Part shown: in pieces, positions 17,174 to 25,629 of the stretch
How positions within the stretch are numbered: position 1 is the first letter of the stretch
Layout: each line of letters starts with the position of its first letter
Assembly (NCBI RefSeq): GCF_024160105.1
Contig: NZ_JAMFTQ010000002.1
Coordinates: forward strand, 1 to 64,000
Direction: 5' to 3'
Origin: Corynebacterium stercoris
GTDB taxonomy: Bacteria > Actinomycetota > Actinomycetes > Mycobacteriales > Mycobacteriaceae
DNA length: 64,000 nucleotides
Program-made: the position numbers and the translations under genes
The notes under the pieces: model-generated
The model's input: the letters and a program-made list of their open reading frames with translations, nothing else
Databases searched by the model: none
What the model was told of the DNA's origin: nothing

Positions 17174-18447
17174 GCGCGAGTCAGCTCGCGGGGTTGGAAG
17201 CGCTCGGGCACCCCGGCTTTGCCGTACGCGAGGCGGCGGTGGACTGTCTCGAAGGGGCCGGGGATGCCGCGGCGCTCCATCGCCCAGGCTGCGAGCAGGG
17301 TGAAGAGCCACACGGCGGTGGCGAAGAGCATTTGGGCGGGAATACCCCAGTCGTGGCCGATGCCGAGCATGAACAGCGGCGTGATGGTGAAGAAGAACAC
17401 CGTCTGCGCGAGGTAGCCGCTCAAGGAGCGCTTACCCAGTGCGTTGAACGCAGCGAGCCAGCCGGGAATCGGGGTGCCCGGCGCGGCGGCGAGACGACGC
17501 TGAACCGGGCGCATCGCGAGGATCACCGCGGCGAGGATGCCGGGGCCAGCGAGGCGGCCGAAGGCTTGGTTGTAGAGGAAGAGGCCGACCTCCAGCTCGC
17601 GCGGCAGCACGCCGATCGCGGCCAGGCCCCACGGCAGGCCGATCAGCAGGATGACGGCGACGGCAACCCATACCCACACCCAGAGTTTGCGGGCGTGCAT
17701 ATCCACGTTGCCCATGAGGTCGCTGCGGCCCCACACAAAGCCGATCAGCACCATCGGGAGTATCGACGGCACGAGGAACGGTTGGCTCTGCAGCGTCTTC
17801 AGCGAGTGTTCGAGCTGGCCCGCGTAGGTGTCCGGGGTGGCGGGGAGCATCAGAGAGTAATCGAAACCGATTGCGTCTGGCCCCATGGTGAGCAGCACAG
17901 TGCCGCCGAGGGCTGTCCAGCCGGACCAGCAAAAGAGCACGATTCCGGCGATCCAGAGGATCACCTTGTCGCTGAACCCGATCAGCAACGCGGTGAGTAT
18001 GCCGCAGACGCCGTATGGCGTGAGGATGTCTCCAGGGAAGAACAGCAGGTGGATCAGGCCGAACAGGAGCAGGAATCCGTAGCGGCGCACCAGCGCTCGG
18101 CGCGCGGCCTTCGTCGTGTAGCCGCGGCGGATGAGGCTCGCGGCGACCATGCCGATGCCCACGCCCAGCAGCGTCGAGAACATCGGCAGGCCGCGCACGT
18201 GCACGAACATGGCCTGAAACACGATGAGGATCTTGGTGAACAGGTCGGGATTCTCAGACGCGCCGCCGAAGAACTGCGCCATCGGCGCGTCGGCGTGGAC
18301 CAGCCAGTTCGTCGGCAAGTTCGCGAGCGCAATGCCCAGCAACGCCATGCCGCGCGCCACGTCGGGCGCGATATAACGCACCTTCGCGACGGTGCGGGTC
18401 GGGGTGCGCTGAGCTGATGAATCCTTCACGCCTCCATTGTCGCGCAT
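17170..18447 (-). CDS. DUF418-family multipass membrane protein
   Basis: About 425 residues with roughly eight to ten hydrophobic segments. The N-terminal signature APDVARGMALLGIALANLP and C-terminal FNALGKRSLSGYLAQTV are typical of DUF418/acyltransferase-like integral membrane proteins. The starts considered were ATG 18447 (chosen, G-rich stretch upstream) and GTG 18429 (GGAGG one base before). Function unknown; the coupled methyltransferase may share its pathway. Confidence 0.75.
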   Translation of the reverse strand: MRDNGGVKDSSAQRTPTRTVAKVRYIAPDVARGMALLGIALANLPTNWLVHADAPMAQFFGGASENPDLFTKILIVFQAMFVHVRGLPMFSTLLGVGIGMVAASLIRRGYTTKAARRALVRRYGFLLLFGLIHLLFFPGDILTPYGVCGILTALLIGFSDKVILWIAGIVLFCWSGWTALGGTVLLTMGPDAIGFDYSLMLPATPDTYAGQLEHSLKTLQSQPFLVPSILPMVLIGFVWGRSDLMGNVDMHARKLWVWVWVAVAVILLIGLPWGLAAIGVLPRELEVGLFLYNQAFGRLAGPGILAAVILAMRPVQRRLAAAPGTPIPGWLAAFNALGKRSLSGYLAQTVFFFTITPLFMLGIGHDWGIPAQMLFATAVWLFTLLAAWAMERRGIPGPFETVHRRLAYGKAGVPERFQPRELTRA

Positions 18448-18466
18448 CGCCAACCCCCGCGTGGAC

Positions 18467-18472
18467 TACTCT
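18467..18472 (+). promoter_or_regulatory. -10 TACTCT for the LpqC-like gene (leaderless)
   Basis: The hexamer ends eight bases before GTG 18481, and no ribosome binding site precedes that codon. Confidence 0.45.
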
Positions 18473-18480
18473 GGTTCACC

Positions 18481-19428
18481 GTGCGCGAGGGAATAAGAGC
18501 AAGAAGCTTGACGACGCTTGCTTTCCTGACCTTGGCGCTCACCGCCTGCACCCAGACCCCGAGCGAGCCGGCGGCACAGCCGGAGCCGCTGGAAACCACC
18601 ACGGTGACGATGACCGTTGAGCCGGAAGCGAGCCCCGAGAAGCTCAGCCCTGCGACAGTGGAGGAGCGGACGCTGGACGTGGACGGCACGCAGCGCGGCT
18701 ACATCCTCTCGCTGCCGGAGGGAGCGCATCAGCGCCACAAGCTGCCGCTGATCATGGTGTTCCACGGCTACAAAGAGGATGCCGCGGCGCTGCGGAAAAA
18801 CTCGGGCATGGACCGCGCCGACGCGATCGTGGCCTACTTGAAGGGCGTGGATAAGGCGTGGGCGCCGGCACCGTACGCGAAGACGACAGGGGCTGAAGAC
18901 CTCGCGTTTGTCGACGCGGTGCGGGAGCAGTTGGCGGGGGAGTTCTCCGTGGACCGAGCCCGAGTGTTTGCGAGCGGCATGTCCAACGGCGGCGGGTTCG
19001 CGGCGTTCGTCGGCTGCCAGCGGCCGCAGGATTTCACGGCGGTGGCGACGGTGTCGGGCGCGTTCTACCAGCACGTCTCGGAGGGCTGCTCGACGATTCC
19101 CATGAAGCACATCGACTTCCACGGCACTGCCGACACCGTGATCGAGTACGCGGGCGGCGAGCGCCATGCCACGGTGTACGACTCGACCGAGGAGATGGTG
19201 TCCGAGGCCGCTGAGCGCAACCGTTGCGCCGCTGAGCCGGAGGTGACGCAACTGACTTCACGCATTCTGGAGCAGCGCTGGCTTGATTGCGACGCCGGCA
19301 TGGAGCACTACCGGATCGAGGGCGGCCCCCACGTGTGGCCTGGCGGCGAGCTGGACAAGTCCGGCACCGTGCCCAGCGGCTTCGCGACGCGCCGCCAGCT
19401 GGAGTTCTTCGGGGTCGGGGAGCGGTAG
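18481..19428 (+). CDS. LpqC-like lipoprotein esterase (PHB-depolymerase family)
   Basis: A 315-residue exported protein. The N-terminus has an Arg-containing n-region, a hydrophobic core and a lipobox LTAC at residues 20-23, so Cys23 should be lipidated. A Pro/Glu/Thr linker follows. The catalytic Ser is in ASGMSNGGGF; LDCDAGMEHYRIEGGPHVWPGG carries the probable His. It shares WAPAPYA and SNGGG(F/L)A segments with the cytosolic protein at 15717, suggesting ancient duplication. The start is GTG 18481. Confidence 0.83.
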   Translation: MREGIRARSLTTLAFLTLALTACTQTPSEPAAQPEPLETTTVTMTVEPEASPEKLSPATVEERTLDVDGTQRGYILSLPEGAHQRHKLPLIMVFHGYKEDAAALRKNSGMDRADAIVAYLKGVDKAWAPAPYAKTTGAEDLAFVDAVREQLAGEFSVDRARVFASGMSNGGGFAAFVGCQRPQDFTAVATVSGAFYQHVSEGCSTIPMKHIDFHGTADTVIEYAGGERHATVYDSTEEMVSEAAERNRCAAEPEVTQLTSRILEQRWLDCDAGMEHYRIEGGPHVWPGGELDKSGTVPSGFATRRQLEFFGVGER

Positions 19429-19452
19429 GGGTGCAAACGGTACACACCACAT

Positions 19453-19493
19453 CTCGACTGCCCGCGCTTGAATGCGGGGGCCAGTGAGTCGAG
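19453..19493. repeat. Nested imperfect hairpin between convergent genes
   Basis: An outer pair CTCGACT/AGTCGAG encloses an inner pair CCCGC/GCGGG. It lies between the 3' ends of the LpqC-like gene and the minus-strand Ser/Gly repeat gene. No T-run follows on either strand. A transcript-end structure is plausible. Confidence 0.35.
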
Positions 19494-19552
19494 GTCGCGG
19501 GTGTCAATTGACCTGCCCTTGGGCAGTTTGAATGGCGCAGGAGTCGCGGCGG

Positions 19553-19825
19553 TCACCCAAGACGATCACCCAACACTGCATTCTTACTGCGGTAGCTGCT
19601 GATCGAGCTGACGCAGAGGAAAGATCCGACGGACAGAACACACAGCGCCGACCCGACGGAGGCGATCGACAGTGCAGATCCCATCGACCCGATGGACATG
19701 AACGACCCAACAGAGCCGATACTCATGAATGAGTCAGTGGACCAGGCGCTAAGAACTGAGTTCCTGGATCGGTAGGAGAGAATGTTGCCATTTGCGGTGC
19801 GTTTACTTGAACTTCTGCTGCTCAT
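19553..19825 (-). CDS. Small protein of nine-residue Ser/Gly repeats
   Basis: A 90-residue protein. After a basic head (SSRSSSKRTANGN) residues 23-76 are six nonapeptides of the form S-[FAV]-[ML]-[SC]-[IVA]-x-S-x-[GSD], for example SFMSIGSVG, SFMSIGSMG, SALSIASVG. Every third residue is mostly Ser. The array is capped by similar motifs: YRSRNSVLS before and YRSKNAVLG after. No Cys cluster, no signal peptide. ATG 19825 has GGAGG only one base upstream; an in-frame GTG at 19846 is the alternative. I believe similar small repeat proteins occur in actinobacteria but know no function. The regular period suggests a solenoid or self-assembling fold. Confidence 0.6.
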   Translation of the reverse strand: MSSRSSSKRTANGNILSYRSRNSVLSAWSTDSFMSIGSVGSFMSIGSMGSALSIASVGSALCVLSVGSFLCVSSISSYRSKNAVLGDRLG

Positions 19826-19838
19826 ACCTCCAACGTAA

Positions 19839-19880
19839 AACGCCACCGTGCTCGCTAGTAGCTGATCTCAGTGTGGCGTT
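19839..19880. repeat. Inverted repeat upstream of the Ser/Gly repeat gene
   Basis: Arms AACGCCAC (19839-19846) and GTGGCGTT (19873-19880) are separated by 26 bases. Read on the minus strand the second arm runs into TTTT, so the structure looks like a terminator or attenuator in the leader of the repeat-protein gene, if its promoter lies further right. Confidence 0.35.
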
Positions 19881-19963
19881 GGTCCCCACGCACCGAAGGG
19901 CGACCGTTACGGCAGCCCCCGCCAATTGTGTTCATGCCAACAACCCTGCACGTCAATCGGGAT

Positions 19964-19969
19964 TACACT
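19964..19969 (+). promoter_or_regulatory. Possible -10 TACACT for the alcohol dehydrogenase
   Basis: TACACT lies 32 bases before ATG 20002. The -35 is not clear. GAAAGG (19990-19994 region) is the ribosome binding site. Confidence 0.4.
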
Positions 19970-20001
19970 CGGGCGCACCCCTAACGCATGAAAGGATTCT
20001 A

Positions 20002-21177
20002 ATGAAAGCACTGACCTGGCAAGGCAAGCGCAATGTGGTCGTCGAGGAGGTTCCCGACCCGAAAATCATCGAGCCCACCGACGCCATCATCCGCGTCACC
20101 TCCACCGCCATCTGCGGCTCCGACCTGCACCTTTACGAGGTCCTCACGCCCTTCATGGACAAGGGCGACGTGATCGGCCACGAGCCGATGGGCATCGTCG
20201 AGGAGGTCGGCTCCGCCGTTACCAACCTCAAGCCCGGAGACCGCGTCGTCATCCCGTTCACCGTCTCCTGCGGGCACTGCTTCATGTGCGAGCGCGGCCT
20301 CCAGTCGCAGTGCGAGACCACCCAGGTTCGCGAGTACGACAGCGGAGCAACCCTGCTCGGTTACTCGCGCCTCTACGGCTCCCTGCCGGGAGGCCAGGCC
20401 GAGTACCTGCGCGTGCCCCACGCCGACTACGGCCCGATCAAGGTTCCCAACGTCGGCGAGGACGAGCGTTTCCTCTTCCTTTCCGACGTTCTCCCGACCG
20501 CTTGGCAGGGCGTCCAGTACGCCAACGTCCCTGAGGGCGGCACCCTTGCGGTGCTCGGCCTTGGCCCGATCGGCCAGATGGCTACCCGCATCGGAGCCCA
20601 CCTGGGCTACCGCGTCATCGGCGTCGACCCTGTCGCTGAGCGACGCGCCATGGCTTCCCGCCACGGCATCGAGGTTCTCGAGGGCGGCGAAGGAGTCGTC
20701 GAGGAGCTTCGTGAGCTTACCGACGGTCGCGGGCCCGACTCTGTCGTCGATGCCGTCGGCATGGAAGCCCACGGCTCGCCCGTCGCCGGCACCGCGCAGG
20801 CTGCCGTCGGCCTGCTGCCTCCTGCGGTCGGCCGCGAATTCATGGAAAACGCTGGTGTGGACCGTCTCAGCGCCCTCTACACCGCCATCGAAGCCGTGCG
20901 ACGCGGCGGAACCATTTCCCTCAGCGGTGTCTACGGCGGAGAGAAGGACCCGATGCCGATGATGACGCTGTTCGACAAGCAGATCCAGATGCGAATGGGC
21001 CAGTGCAACGTGCGCCACTGGACCGACGATCTTCTCCCGCTGGTCGACGACCCGTCGGATCCGCTCGGCGTTCTCGACCTGAAGACCCACACCGCGCCGC
21101 TCGACGATGCACCCGCCATGTACGAGAAGTTCCAGAAGAAGGAAGACGGCTGCATCAAGGTCGTTCTCAAGCCGTAG
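20002..21177 (+). CDS. Zinc-dependent alcohol dehydrogenase
   Basis: A 391-residue medium-chain dehydrogenase. Predicted catalytic zinc ligands C38 and H60-E61 (CGSDLH, GHEP) and structural zinc cysteines C90, C93, C96 and C104 are all present. The NAD-binding fold has VLGLGPIGQM. The sequence type resembles glutathione-independent formaldehyde dehydrogenase-like enzymes (an extra loop near AVGLLPPAVGREFMENAGV). The start is ATG 20002; the longer upstream frame lacks homology and a ribosome binding site. It stands alone, with its own promoter and a strong terminator. Substrate unproven. Confidence 0.88.
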   Translation: MKALTWQGKRNVVVEEVPDPKIIEPTDAIIRVTSTAICGSDLHLYEVLTPFMDKGDVIGHEPMGIVEEVGSAVTNLKPGDRVVIPFTVSCGHCFMCERGLQSQCETTQVREYDSGATLLGYSRLYGSLPGGQAEYLRVPHADYGPIKVPNVGEDERFLFLSDVLPTAWQGVQYANVPEGGTLAVLGLGPIGQMATRIGAHLGYRVIGVDPVAERRAMASRHGIEVLEGGEGVVEELRELTDGRGPDSVVDAVGMEAHGSPVAGTAQAAVGLLPPAVGREFMENAGVDRLSALYTAIEAVRRGGTISLSGVYGGEKDPMPMMTLFDKQIQMRMGQCNVRHWTDDLLPLVDDPSDPLGVLDLKTHTAPLDDAPAMYEKFQKKEDGCIKVVLKP

Positions 21178-21212
21178 CCCAGGCCCCGGCGCTCATTCTG
21201 GCCCCCAACTGC

Positions 21213-21240
21213 AAAACCCCGCTCCGAGGAGCGGGGTTTT
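21213..21240. terminator. Rho-independent terminator, probably bidirectional
   Basis: The arms AAAACCCCGCTCC and GGAGCGGGGTTTT pair around a short loop. The T-run on the plus strand ends the alcohol dehydrogenase transcript, and the A-run gives a T-run on the minus strand after the tRNA. Confidence 0.9.
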
Positions 21241-21248
21241 CGCTTTGG

Positions 21249-21322
21249 TCGGACTGACAGGATTTGAACCTGCGACCCCCACACCCCCAGTGTGGTGCGC
21301 TACCAAACTGCGCCACAGCCCG
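21249..21322 (-). tRNA. tRNA-Pro (anticodon GGG)
   Basis: A 74-base cloverleaf: acceptor CGGGCTG pairs with CAGTCCG, a D-stem GCGC/GCGC, anticodon stem CCACA/TGTGG with loop CTGGGGG, and a T-arm GCAGG-TTCAAAT-CCTGT. The anticodon GGG (21286-21288) reads CCC. The 3' CCA is not encoded. A hairpin (21326-21346) lies just upstream. Confidence 0.95.
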
Positions 21323-21325
21323 ATC

Positions 21326-21346
21326 GTTGCCGGGTGAACCGGCAAC
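21326..21346. repeat. Perfect hairpin immediately 5' of tRNA-Pro
   Basis: GTTGCCGG and CCGGCAAC flank a five-base loop. It ends four bases before the tRNA 5' end on the minus strand. It may shape the precursor for RNase P, or end transcription from the ychJ side; no T-run is present. Confidence 0.45.
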
Positions 21347-21507
21347 TTCGACAGACTACATCACGGGGGAGTGGACCCGGAAACCTGCTGGTGGAGACCG
21401 GCGAAACCTCGGCTCGTAAAGATTTCCGGATTTCCACGAGAACGCCTCTTCGGGCGCAGGTGGCGAGATTGCAGGCGGAATTCGTTCGAGGGCACCAATT
21501 TGGGCAG

Positions 21508-21903
21508 CTACTGAACATCCCCGTCCACATAGAACCACCGCCCATCCCGCCGGACGAAGCGGGAACGCTCTCGCTGGACACCGCCGGGGTAGAAGGCGGC
21601 AAATTCCACGACGCCCTCGGCGTCGAATACCCCGCCGCGCGCCTTGTCCAGCACCACGAGCCGGGTGAACGGCTCGCCGGTAGGGGCAACCGCCAACTCA
21701 CGGGGCCGCGTCTCCTCAGCCCAGGTGGCCAGCAGGTACTCTGCATCGCCCACTGCGAACGCCGAGTACCGCGAGCGCATCAAAGCATCAGCGGTCGGCG
21801 CGAACGGGCCCCCGCCGGCGCGCACCCCAGCGTGATACTTCCCGCAGCACTGCGCATACGGCAGCCCCAGTCCGCAGGGGCAAGCCCCAGAAACAGCCGC
21901 CAC
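21508..21903 (-). CDS. YchJ family (UPF0225) SEC-C motif protein
   Basis: A 131-residue protein. The N-terminal zinc motif CPCGLGLPYAQCCG (about residues 8-21) and the central RSRYSAFAVGDAEYLLATWAEETRP block are diagnostic, and an NTF2-like C-terminal half ends in GRWFYVDGDV. Function in the cell is unknown. The start is GTG 21903 with GGGAAG upstream in the end of the hydrolase gene, so the two are co-transcribed. The 185 bases between it and the tRNA hold only the hairpin and probable tRNA promoter. Confidence 0.82.
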   Translation of the reverse strand: MAAVSGACPCGLGLPYAQCCGKYHAGVRAGGGPFAPTADALMRSRYSAFAVGDAEYLLATWAEETRPRELAVAPTGEPFTRLVVLDKARGGVFDAEGVVEFAAFYPGGVQRERSRFVRRDGRWFYVDGDVQ

Positions 21904-21906
21904 CAA

Positions 21907-23178
21907 TTACTTCCCGGCGCTGGCCTTGCGCTCGCGCTTGCTTGCCAGCGTTCCGGCCGCGACGTGCGCTTTGCCGGCGGCCTTGTTGGCCGCGCGGCGC
22001 TCGGCAATAGTGGCCACCTTGACCACGGTCTCCATCTCATTCGCGGCAACGTAACCGTCGACGGTGGAGGCGGCACCGGCGGCGCGCAGCGTCTGAGCCT
22101 GCTCTGCGGTCAGGTCGCCGTACAGGGTGATCTCGCGGACGAATTCGTTGCCTGCGCCGTGGGTGATCTCAATGCGGACGTCGTCAAGCGGCATGCCCTT
22201 GGCGGCCTCGCGGATGGCCTGGGAGGAACTCGCGGCCAGCGCGGACATGTACAGGCCGGTGGAGGTGACACCCTGGCCCTTGCCGCCGGCGTTCTTGGCG
22301 CGGTCGGTGTTGATGGCGGTGTTAGAAGTGCGCACCACGTCGCCGTACTTGGTGCCGCGGGCGGTGTAGCTGATTGCGTTGGAGTCGCCCGTCTCTTCCG
22401 GAACGAACTCCGGCACGATGTACTGCTGCGCCCAGGAGCCGATGATGTCGGCGGCGCGCTGCGCGGTGCCGGAGCGGGTGAGCAGGTGGTCCGCCTTATC
22501 CAGCGCCATGAGGGACTTCGGGTAGCGGGTCAGCTGGAAAATGGTCTGCGCGTTATCGATGCCCACGGTGACGTCGATCGGGGAGTGGACCAAGAGCAGC
22601 GGCTTGCGCATGGTGGGCAGGTAGGTCTCCGGGTTGGTCACGGCGAGGTCCTCGAGGAATTCGCGTGAGATGACCAGCTCACGGCCGCCGAGGATGACGG
22701 GCACGGAGCCGTTGGCGTCGGCCTCGCCGATCTTGTCCGCGTAGTGCAGCACGGAGTGCGCGGGGTCGAAGGGTGCGCCGACGGTGGCGACGCACTTCAC
22801 CATGTCTTTCAGCTCCGGGCGGGTCGCGGCCTTGAGGGTAGCCGCGCCGCCGAGGGAGTGGCCCATGATCAACTGCGGCGCGGTGAAGTGCTCCTCCATC
22901 CATTGGGCGACGGCCACGATGTCGTCCACGTTCTGGCTGAACGTCGTGTCCTTGAACTCGCCCTCGGACTGGCCGAGTCCGGGGAAGTCGAAGCGCAGGG
23001 TGGCAATGCCGTGCTCGGTCAGCCGCTTCGAGATGCGCGAGGCACCAGGCGTGTGGCGGGAGCCGGCGAAGCAGTGCGCGAAGATGGCATAGGCCTGCGC
23101 TGGGGATTCGGGGCGGTCGATCGTGGCTGCCAGCATCTTCCCGGTGGAAGACGGAACCTTGACGTTCAGGGACTGCAT
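21907..23178 (-). CDS. Bifunctional alpha/beta hydrolase-OsmC protein
   Basis: A 423-residue fusion. Residues about 1-255 are an alpha/beta hydrolase with nucleophile elbow MGHSLGGAA and an oxyanion segment HCFAGSRHTPGASR. Residues about 265-400 are an OsmC-like domain, including CVATVGAP-type and MSALAASSSQ segments, but the two peroxidatic Cys of OsmC proteins are not obvious (SALAASSSQA where Cys is usual). A Lys/Arg/Ala tail follows. The start ATG 23178 is set by TATTGT seven bases upstream. Divergent from secA2. Confidence 0.8.
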   Translation of the reverse strand: MQSLNVKVPSSTGKMLAATIDRPESPAQAYAIFAHCFAGSRHTPGASRISKRLTEHGIATLRFDFPGLGQSEGEFKDTTFSQNVDDIVAVAQWMEEHFTAPQLIMGHSLGGAATLKAATRPELKDMVKCVATVGAPFDPAHSVLHYADKIGEADANGSVPVILGGRELVISREFLEDLAVTNPETYLPTMRKPLLLVHSPIDVTVGIDNAQTIFQLTRYPKSLMALDKADHLLTRSGTAQRAADIIGSWAQQYIVPEFVPEETGDSNAISYTARGTKYGDVVRTSNTAINTDRAKNAGGKGQGVTSTGLYMSALAASSSQAIREAAKGMPLDDVRIEITHGAGNEFVREITLYGDLTAEQAQTLRAAGAASTVDGYVAANEMETVVKVATIAERRAANKAAGKAHVAAGTLASKRERKASAGK

Positions 23179-23185
23179 GCCCACA

Positions 23186-23191
23186 ACAATA
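23186..23191 (-). promoter_or_regulatory. -10 TATTGT for the hydrolase-OsmC gene (leaderless)
   Basis: It ends seven bases before ATG 23178 on the minus strand. GTG 23184, also in frame, would be only one base from it and is excluded. Confidence 0.45.
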
Positions 23192-23235
23192 AAGCACCAT
23201 CCGGCCCGCCCGCCGGTTCAGTCCCTCGGGGGCCG

Positions 23236-23241
23236 TACAAT
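23236..23241 (+). promoter_or_regulatory. -10 TACAAT for secA2 (leaderless)
   Basis: TACAAT ends seven bases before ATG 23249. No ribosome binding site is present. It faces away from the hydrolase promoter 45 bases to the left. Confidence 0.55.
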
Positions 23242-23248
23242 GCCACCC

Positions 23249-25540
23249 ATGGGCGCATTCGACTGGTTTTGGAAGGCCATGGGCTCGACCACCGAGCGCA
23301 ACAACAAGAAGTCAAAGTCCGTGGTGGCCGCGGCGCATGAACTCATCCCGGAGCTTTCTTCGCTTGACGACGCTTCCTTGGCGGCAGCCGTGCGAGGAAC
23401 CGTCGCGGACGGTGCAATCGGGGATAAGCCGCGCTTCCTCGCGGGGTTGTCTGTGGCGTCGGAACGCAGGCTCGGCCTGACACCGTTCAACGTGCAGAAC
23501 CAGGCTGTGCTCCGGTTGCTTGAGGGCGACGTGATCCAGATGGCCACCGGCGAGGGCAAGACCTTGGTGGGCGCGATGGCCGCGGCTGGCTACGCGCTGA
23601 CCGGCAAGCGTGTGCACGTGATCACGGTGAACAACTACCTCGCGGACCGCGATGCCGAGTGGATGCGGCCGCTGGTGGAGTTTTTCGGTCTCACCGTGGC
23701 CAGCGTGACGGAAGCCTCGACGCGCGAGGAGCGCATCGCCGCCTACCGCAGCGACGTGGTGTATGCGCCGGTGACCGAGATCGGCTTCGACCACCTCCGC
23801 GACAACCAGATCACCAACCGTTCCCAGACGGTGCAAGTGCCCGCGGACGTCGCGCTTGTCGACGAAGCGGACAGCGTCCTCGTCGATGAAGCGCTGGTGC
23901 CGCTGGTGCTTGCGGGCTCCGAGGGTTCCCAGCAGGCCACCGGGCAGATCACCGCGGCGGTGTCGCACCTGGAGGAAGAGGAGCACTACACCATCGACGG
24001 CGAGGGCAGGAACGTCTTCCTCACCGACAAGGGCGCGGAGAAGATCGAGCGCATCCTGGGGATCGATTCGCTCTATTCCGACGAGCACATCGGCACGACC
24101 CTGGTACGCGTGAACCTGGCGCTGCACGCGAAGGCACTGCTGGTGCGCGACGTGCACTACATCGTTGCCGATGGCAAAGTCGCGCTCGTCGACGCCTCCC
24201 GCGGCCGCGTCGCCGAGCTGCAGCGCTGGCCCGACGGCCTCCAGGCAGCTGTCGAGTCCAAGGAGGGCTTGGACGTGTCCGAAGGCGGGCGCATCCTCGA
24301 TTCCATCACCCTGCAAGCACTCATGCGCCGCTACCCGACGGTGTGCGGCATGACCGGCACCGCCGTCGAGGCGACCGACCAGCTGCGCACCTTCTACGGG
24401 CTCCACGTGTCCGTCATCGACCGCGCTCAAGAGCTGCAGCGTTTCGACGAAGCGGACCGCATATACGCCACCATGGCGGAGAAGAACGAGGCAATTGTCG
24501 AGGAGATCGCGCATATTCACGCTACTGGCCAGCCGGTGCTCGTCGGCACGCATGATGTCGCCGAGTCCGAGGCCCTCGCCGAAGCCCTGGAGGAGCGCGG
24601 CATCGAGGTCAACGTGCTCAACGCGAAGAACGACGCGGAGGAGGCGCGCATCATCGCCGAGGCCGGCGACACCGGGCGCGTGACCGTCTCCACCCAGATG
24701 GCGGGCCGCGGCACCGACATCCGCCTCGGCGGCGCGGACGAGGCCGACCACGACGAGGTGGCGGAGCTCGGCGGCCTGGCCGTGATCGGCACGGCGCGCC
24801 ACCGCACTGCGCGCCTGGACAACCAGCTGCGCGGCCGTGCGGGCCGCCAGGGCGACCCGGGCTTGAGCCTTTTCTTCGTCTCGCTGGAGGACGACATTGT
24901 GAAAGTCGGCGGCGCCGACGAGCAGATCACTGCGCAGCCGGCCGCGGACGGGCGCATCGAGTCCAACCGCATCCAGCAGTTCATCGAGCACTGCCAGCGC
25001 GTCACCGAGGGCCAGCTCCTGGAGATCCACTCCCAGACGTGGAAATACAACAAGCTGCTCGCGGATCACCGAGACATCCTGGATGAACGTCGTGCGGCAT
25101 TGCTGGACACGGACACCGCGTGGCGCGAGCTCGCCGAGCGCAACCCGCAGCGCGCGGCGGAACTCGATCACCTCCCGCAGGACGTCAAGGAACAAGCTGC
25201 GCGCGACATCATGCTCTTCCACCTCGACGACGAATGGTCCGAGCACCTCGCGCTCATGGACGACGTGCGCGAGTCGATCCACCTGCGGGCCATCGCGCGA
25301 GAGACGCCGATTGACGAGTTCCACCGCATCGCCGTGCGCGAATTCAAGGACCTCGCCAACCGTGCCGTCGACAAGGCTTCCGAGACCTTCGCGGAGGTGG
25401 CGATCACGGAAGACGGGGCGCAGCTTGCCGACGCCGGGTGGAAACGCCCCAGCTCAACGTGGACCTACATGGTCTCCGACAACCCGCTGGCGGGCTCCGG
25501 CAACTCGGTAATCTCCGGCATCGGCAACATTTTCCGCTAG
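23249..25540 (+). CDS. secA2: Accessory Sec ATPase SecA2
   Basis: A 763-residue SecA paralogue for export of a subset of proteins. Walker A MATGEGKTLVGAM is near residues 96-108; DEADSVLVDEA is Walker B; GMTGTAVEA and TQMAGRGTDIRLGG are helicase motifs. It is about 80 residues shorter than SecA1 and lacks the C-terminal zinc-binding Cys motif, as expected for SecA2. Its position before odhI and ftsR matches C. glutamicum. Upstream in-frame extension to 23123 overlaps the divergent gene and is rejected. Confidence 0.92.
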   Translation: MGAFDWFWKAMGSTTERNNKKSKSVVAAAHELIPELSSLDDASLAAAVRGTVADGAIGDKPRFLAGLSVASERRLGLTPFNVQNQAVLRLLEGDVIQMATGEGKTLVGAMAAAGYALTGKRVHVITVNNYLADRDAEWMRPLVEFFGLTVASVTEASTREERIAAYRSDVVYAPVTEIGFDHLRDNQITNRSQTVQVPADVALVDEADSVLVDEALVPLVLAGSEGSQQATGQITAAVSHLEEEEHYTIDGEGRNVFLTDKGAEKIERILGIDSLYSDEHIGTTLVRVNLALHAKALLVRDVHYIVADGKVALVDASRGRVAELQRWPDGLQAAVESKEGLDVSEGGRILDSITLQALMRRYPTVCGMTGTAVEATDQLRTFYGLHVSVIDRAQELQRFDEADRIYATMAEKNEAIVEEIAHIHATGQPVLVGTHDVAESEALAEALEERGIEVNVLNAKNDAEEARIIAEAGDTGRVTVSTQMAGRGTDIRLGGADEADHDEVAELGGLAVIGTARHRTARLDNQLRGRAGRQGDPGLSLFFVSLEDDIVKVGGADEQITAQPAADGRIESNRIQQFIEHCQRVTEGQLLEIHSQTWKYNKLLADHRDILDERRAALLDTDTAWRELAERNPQRAAELDHLPQDVKEQAARDIMLFHLDDEWSEHLALMDDVRESIHLRAIARETPIDEFHRIAVREFKDLANRAVDKASETFAEVAITEDGAQLADAGWKRPSSTWTYMVSDNPLAGSGNSVISGIGNIFR

Positions 25541-25583
25541 CGTCGTAGGAGAGTCATGGCCCGCCTCGCGGCGGAGCAATCGC

Positions 25584-25589
25584 TAAGAT
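25584..25589 (+). promoter_or_regulatory. Possible -10 TAAGAT for odhI
   Basis: TAAGAT lies 40 bases before the odhI ATG. No strong -35. Confidence 0.4.
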
Positions 25590-25629
25590 GGCAGCTGATT
25601 AACCTTTCGACATTGCTTGGAGGAACCCA

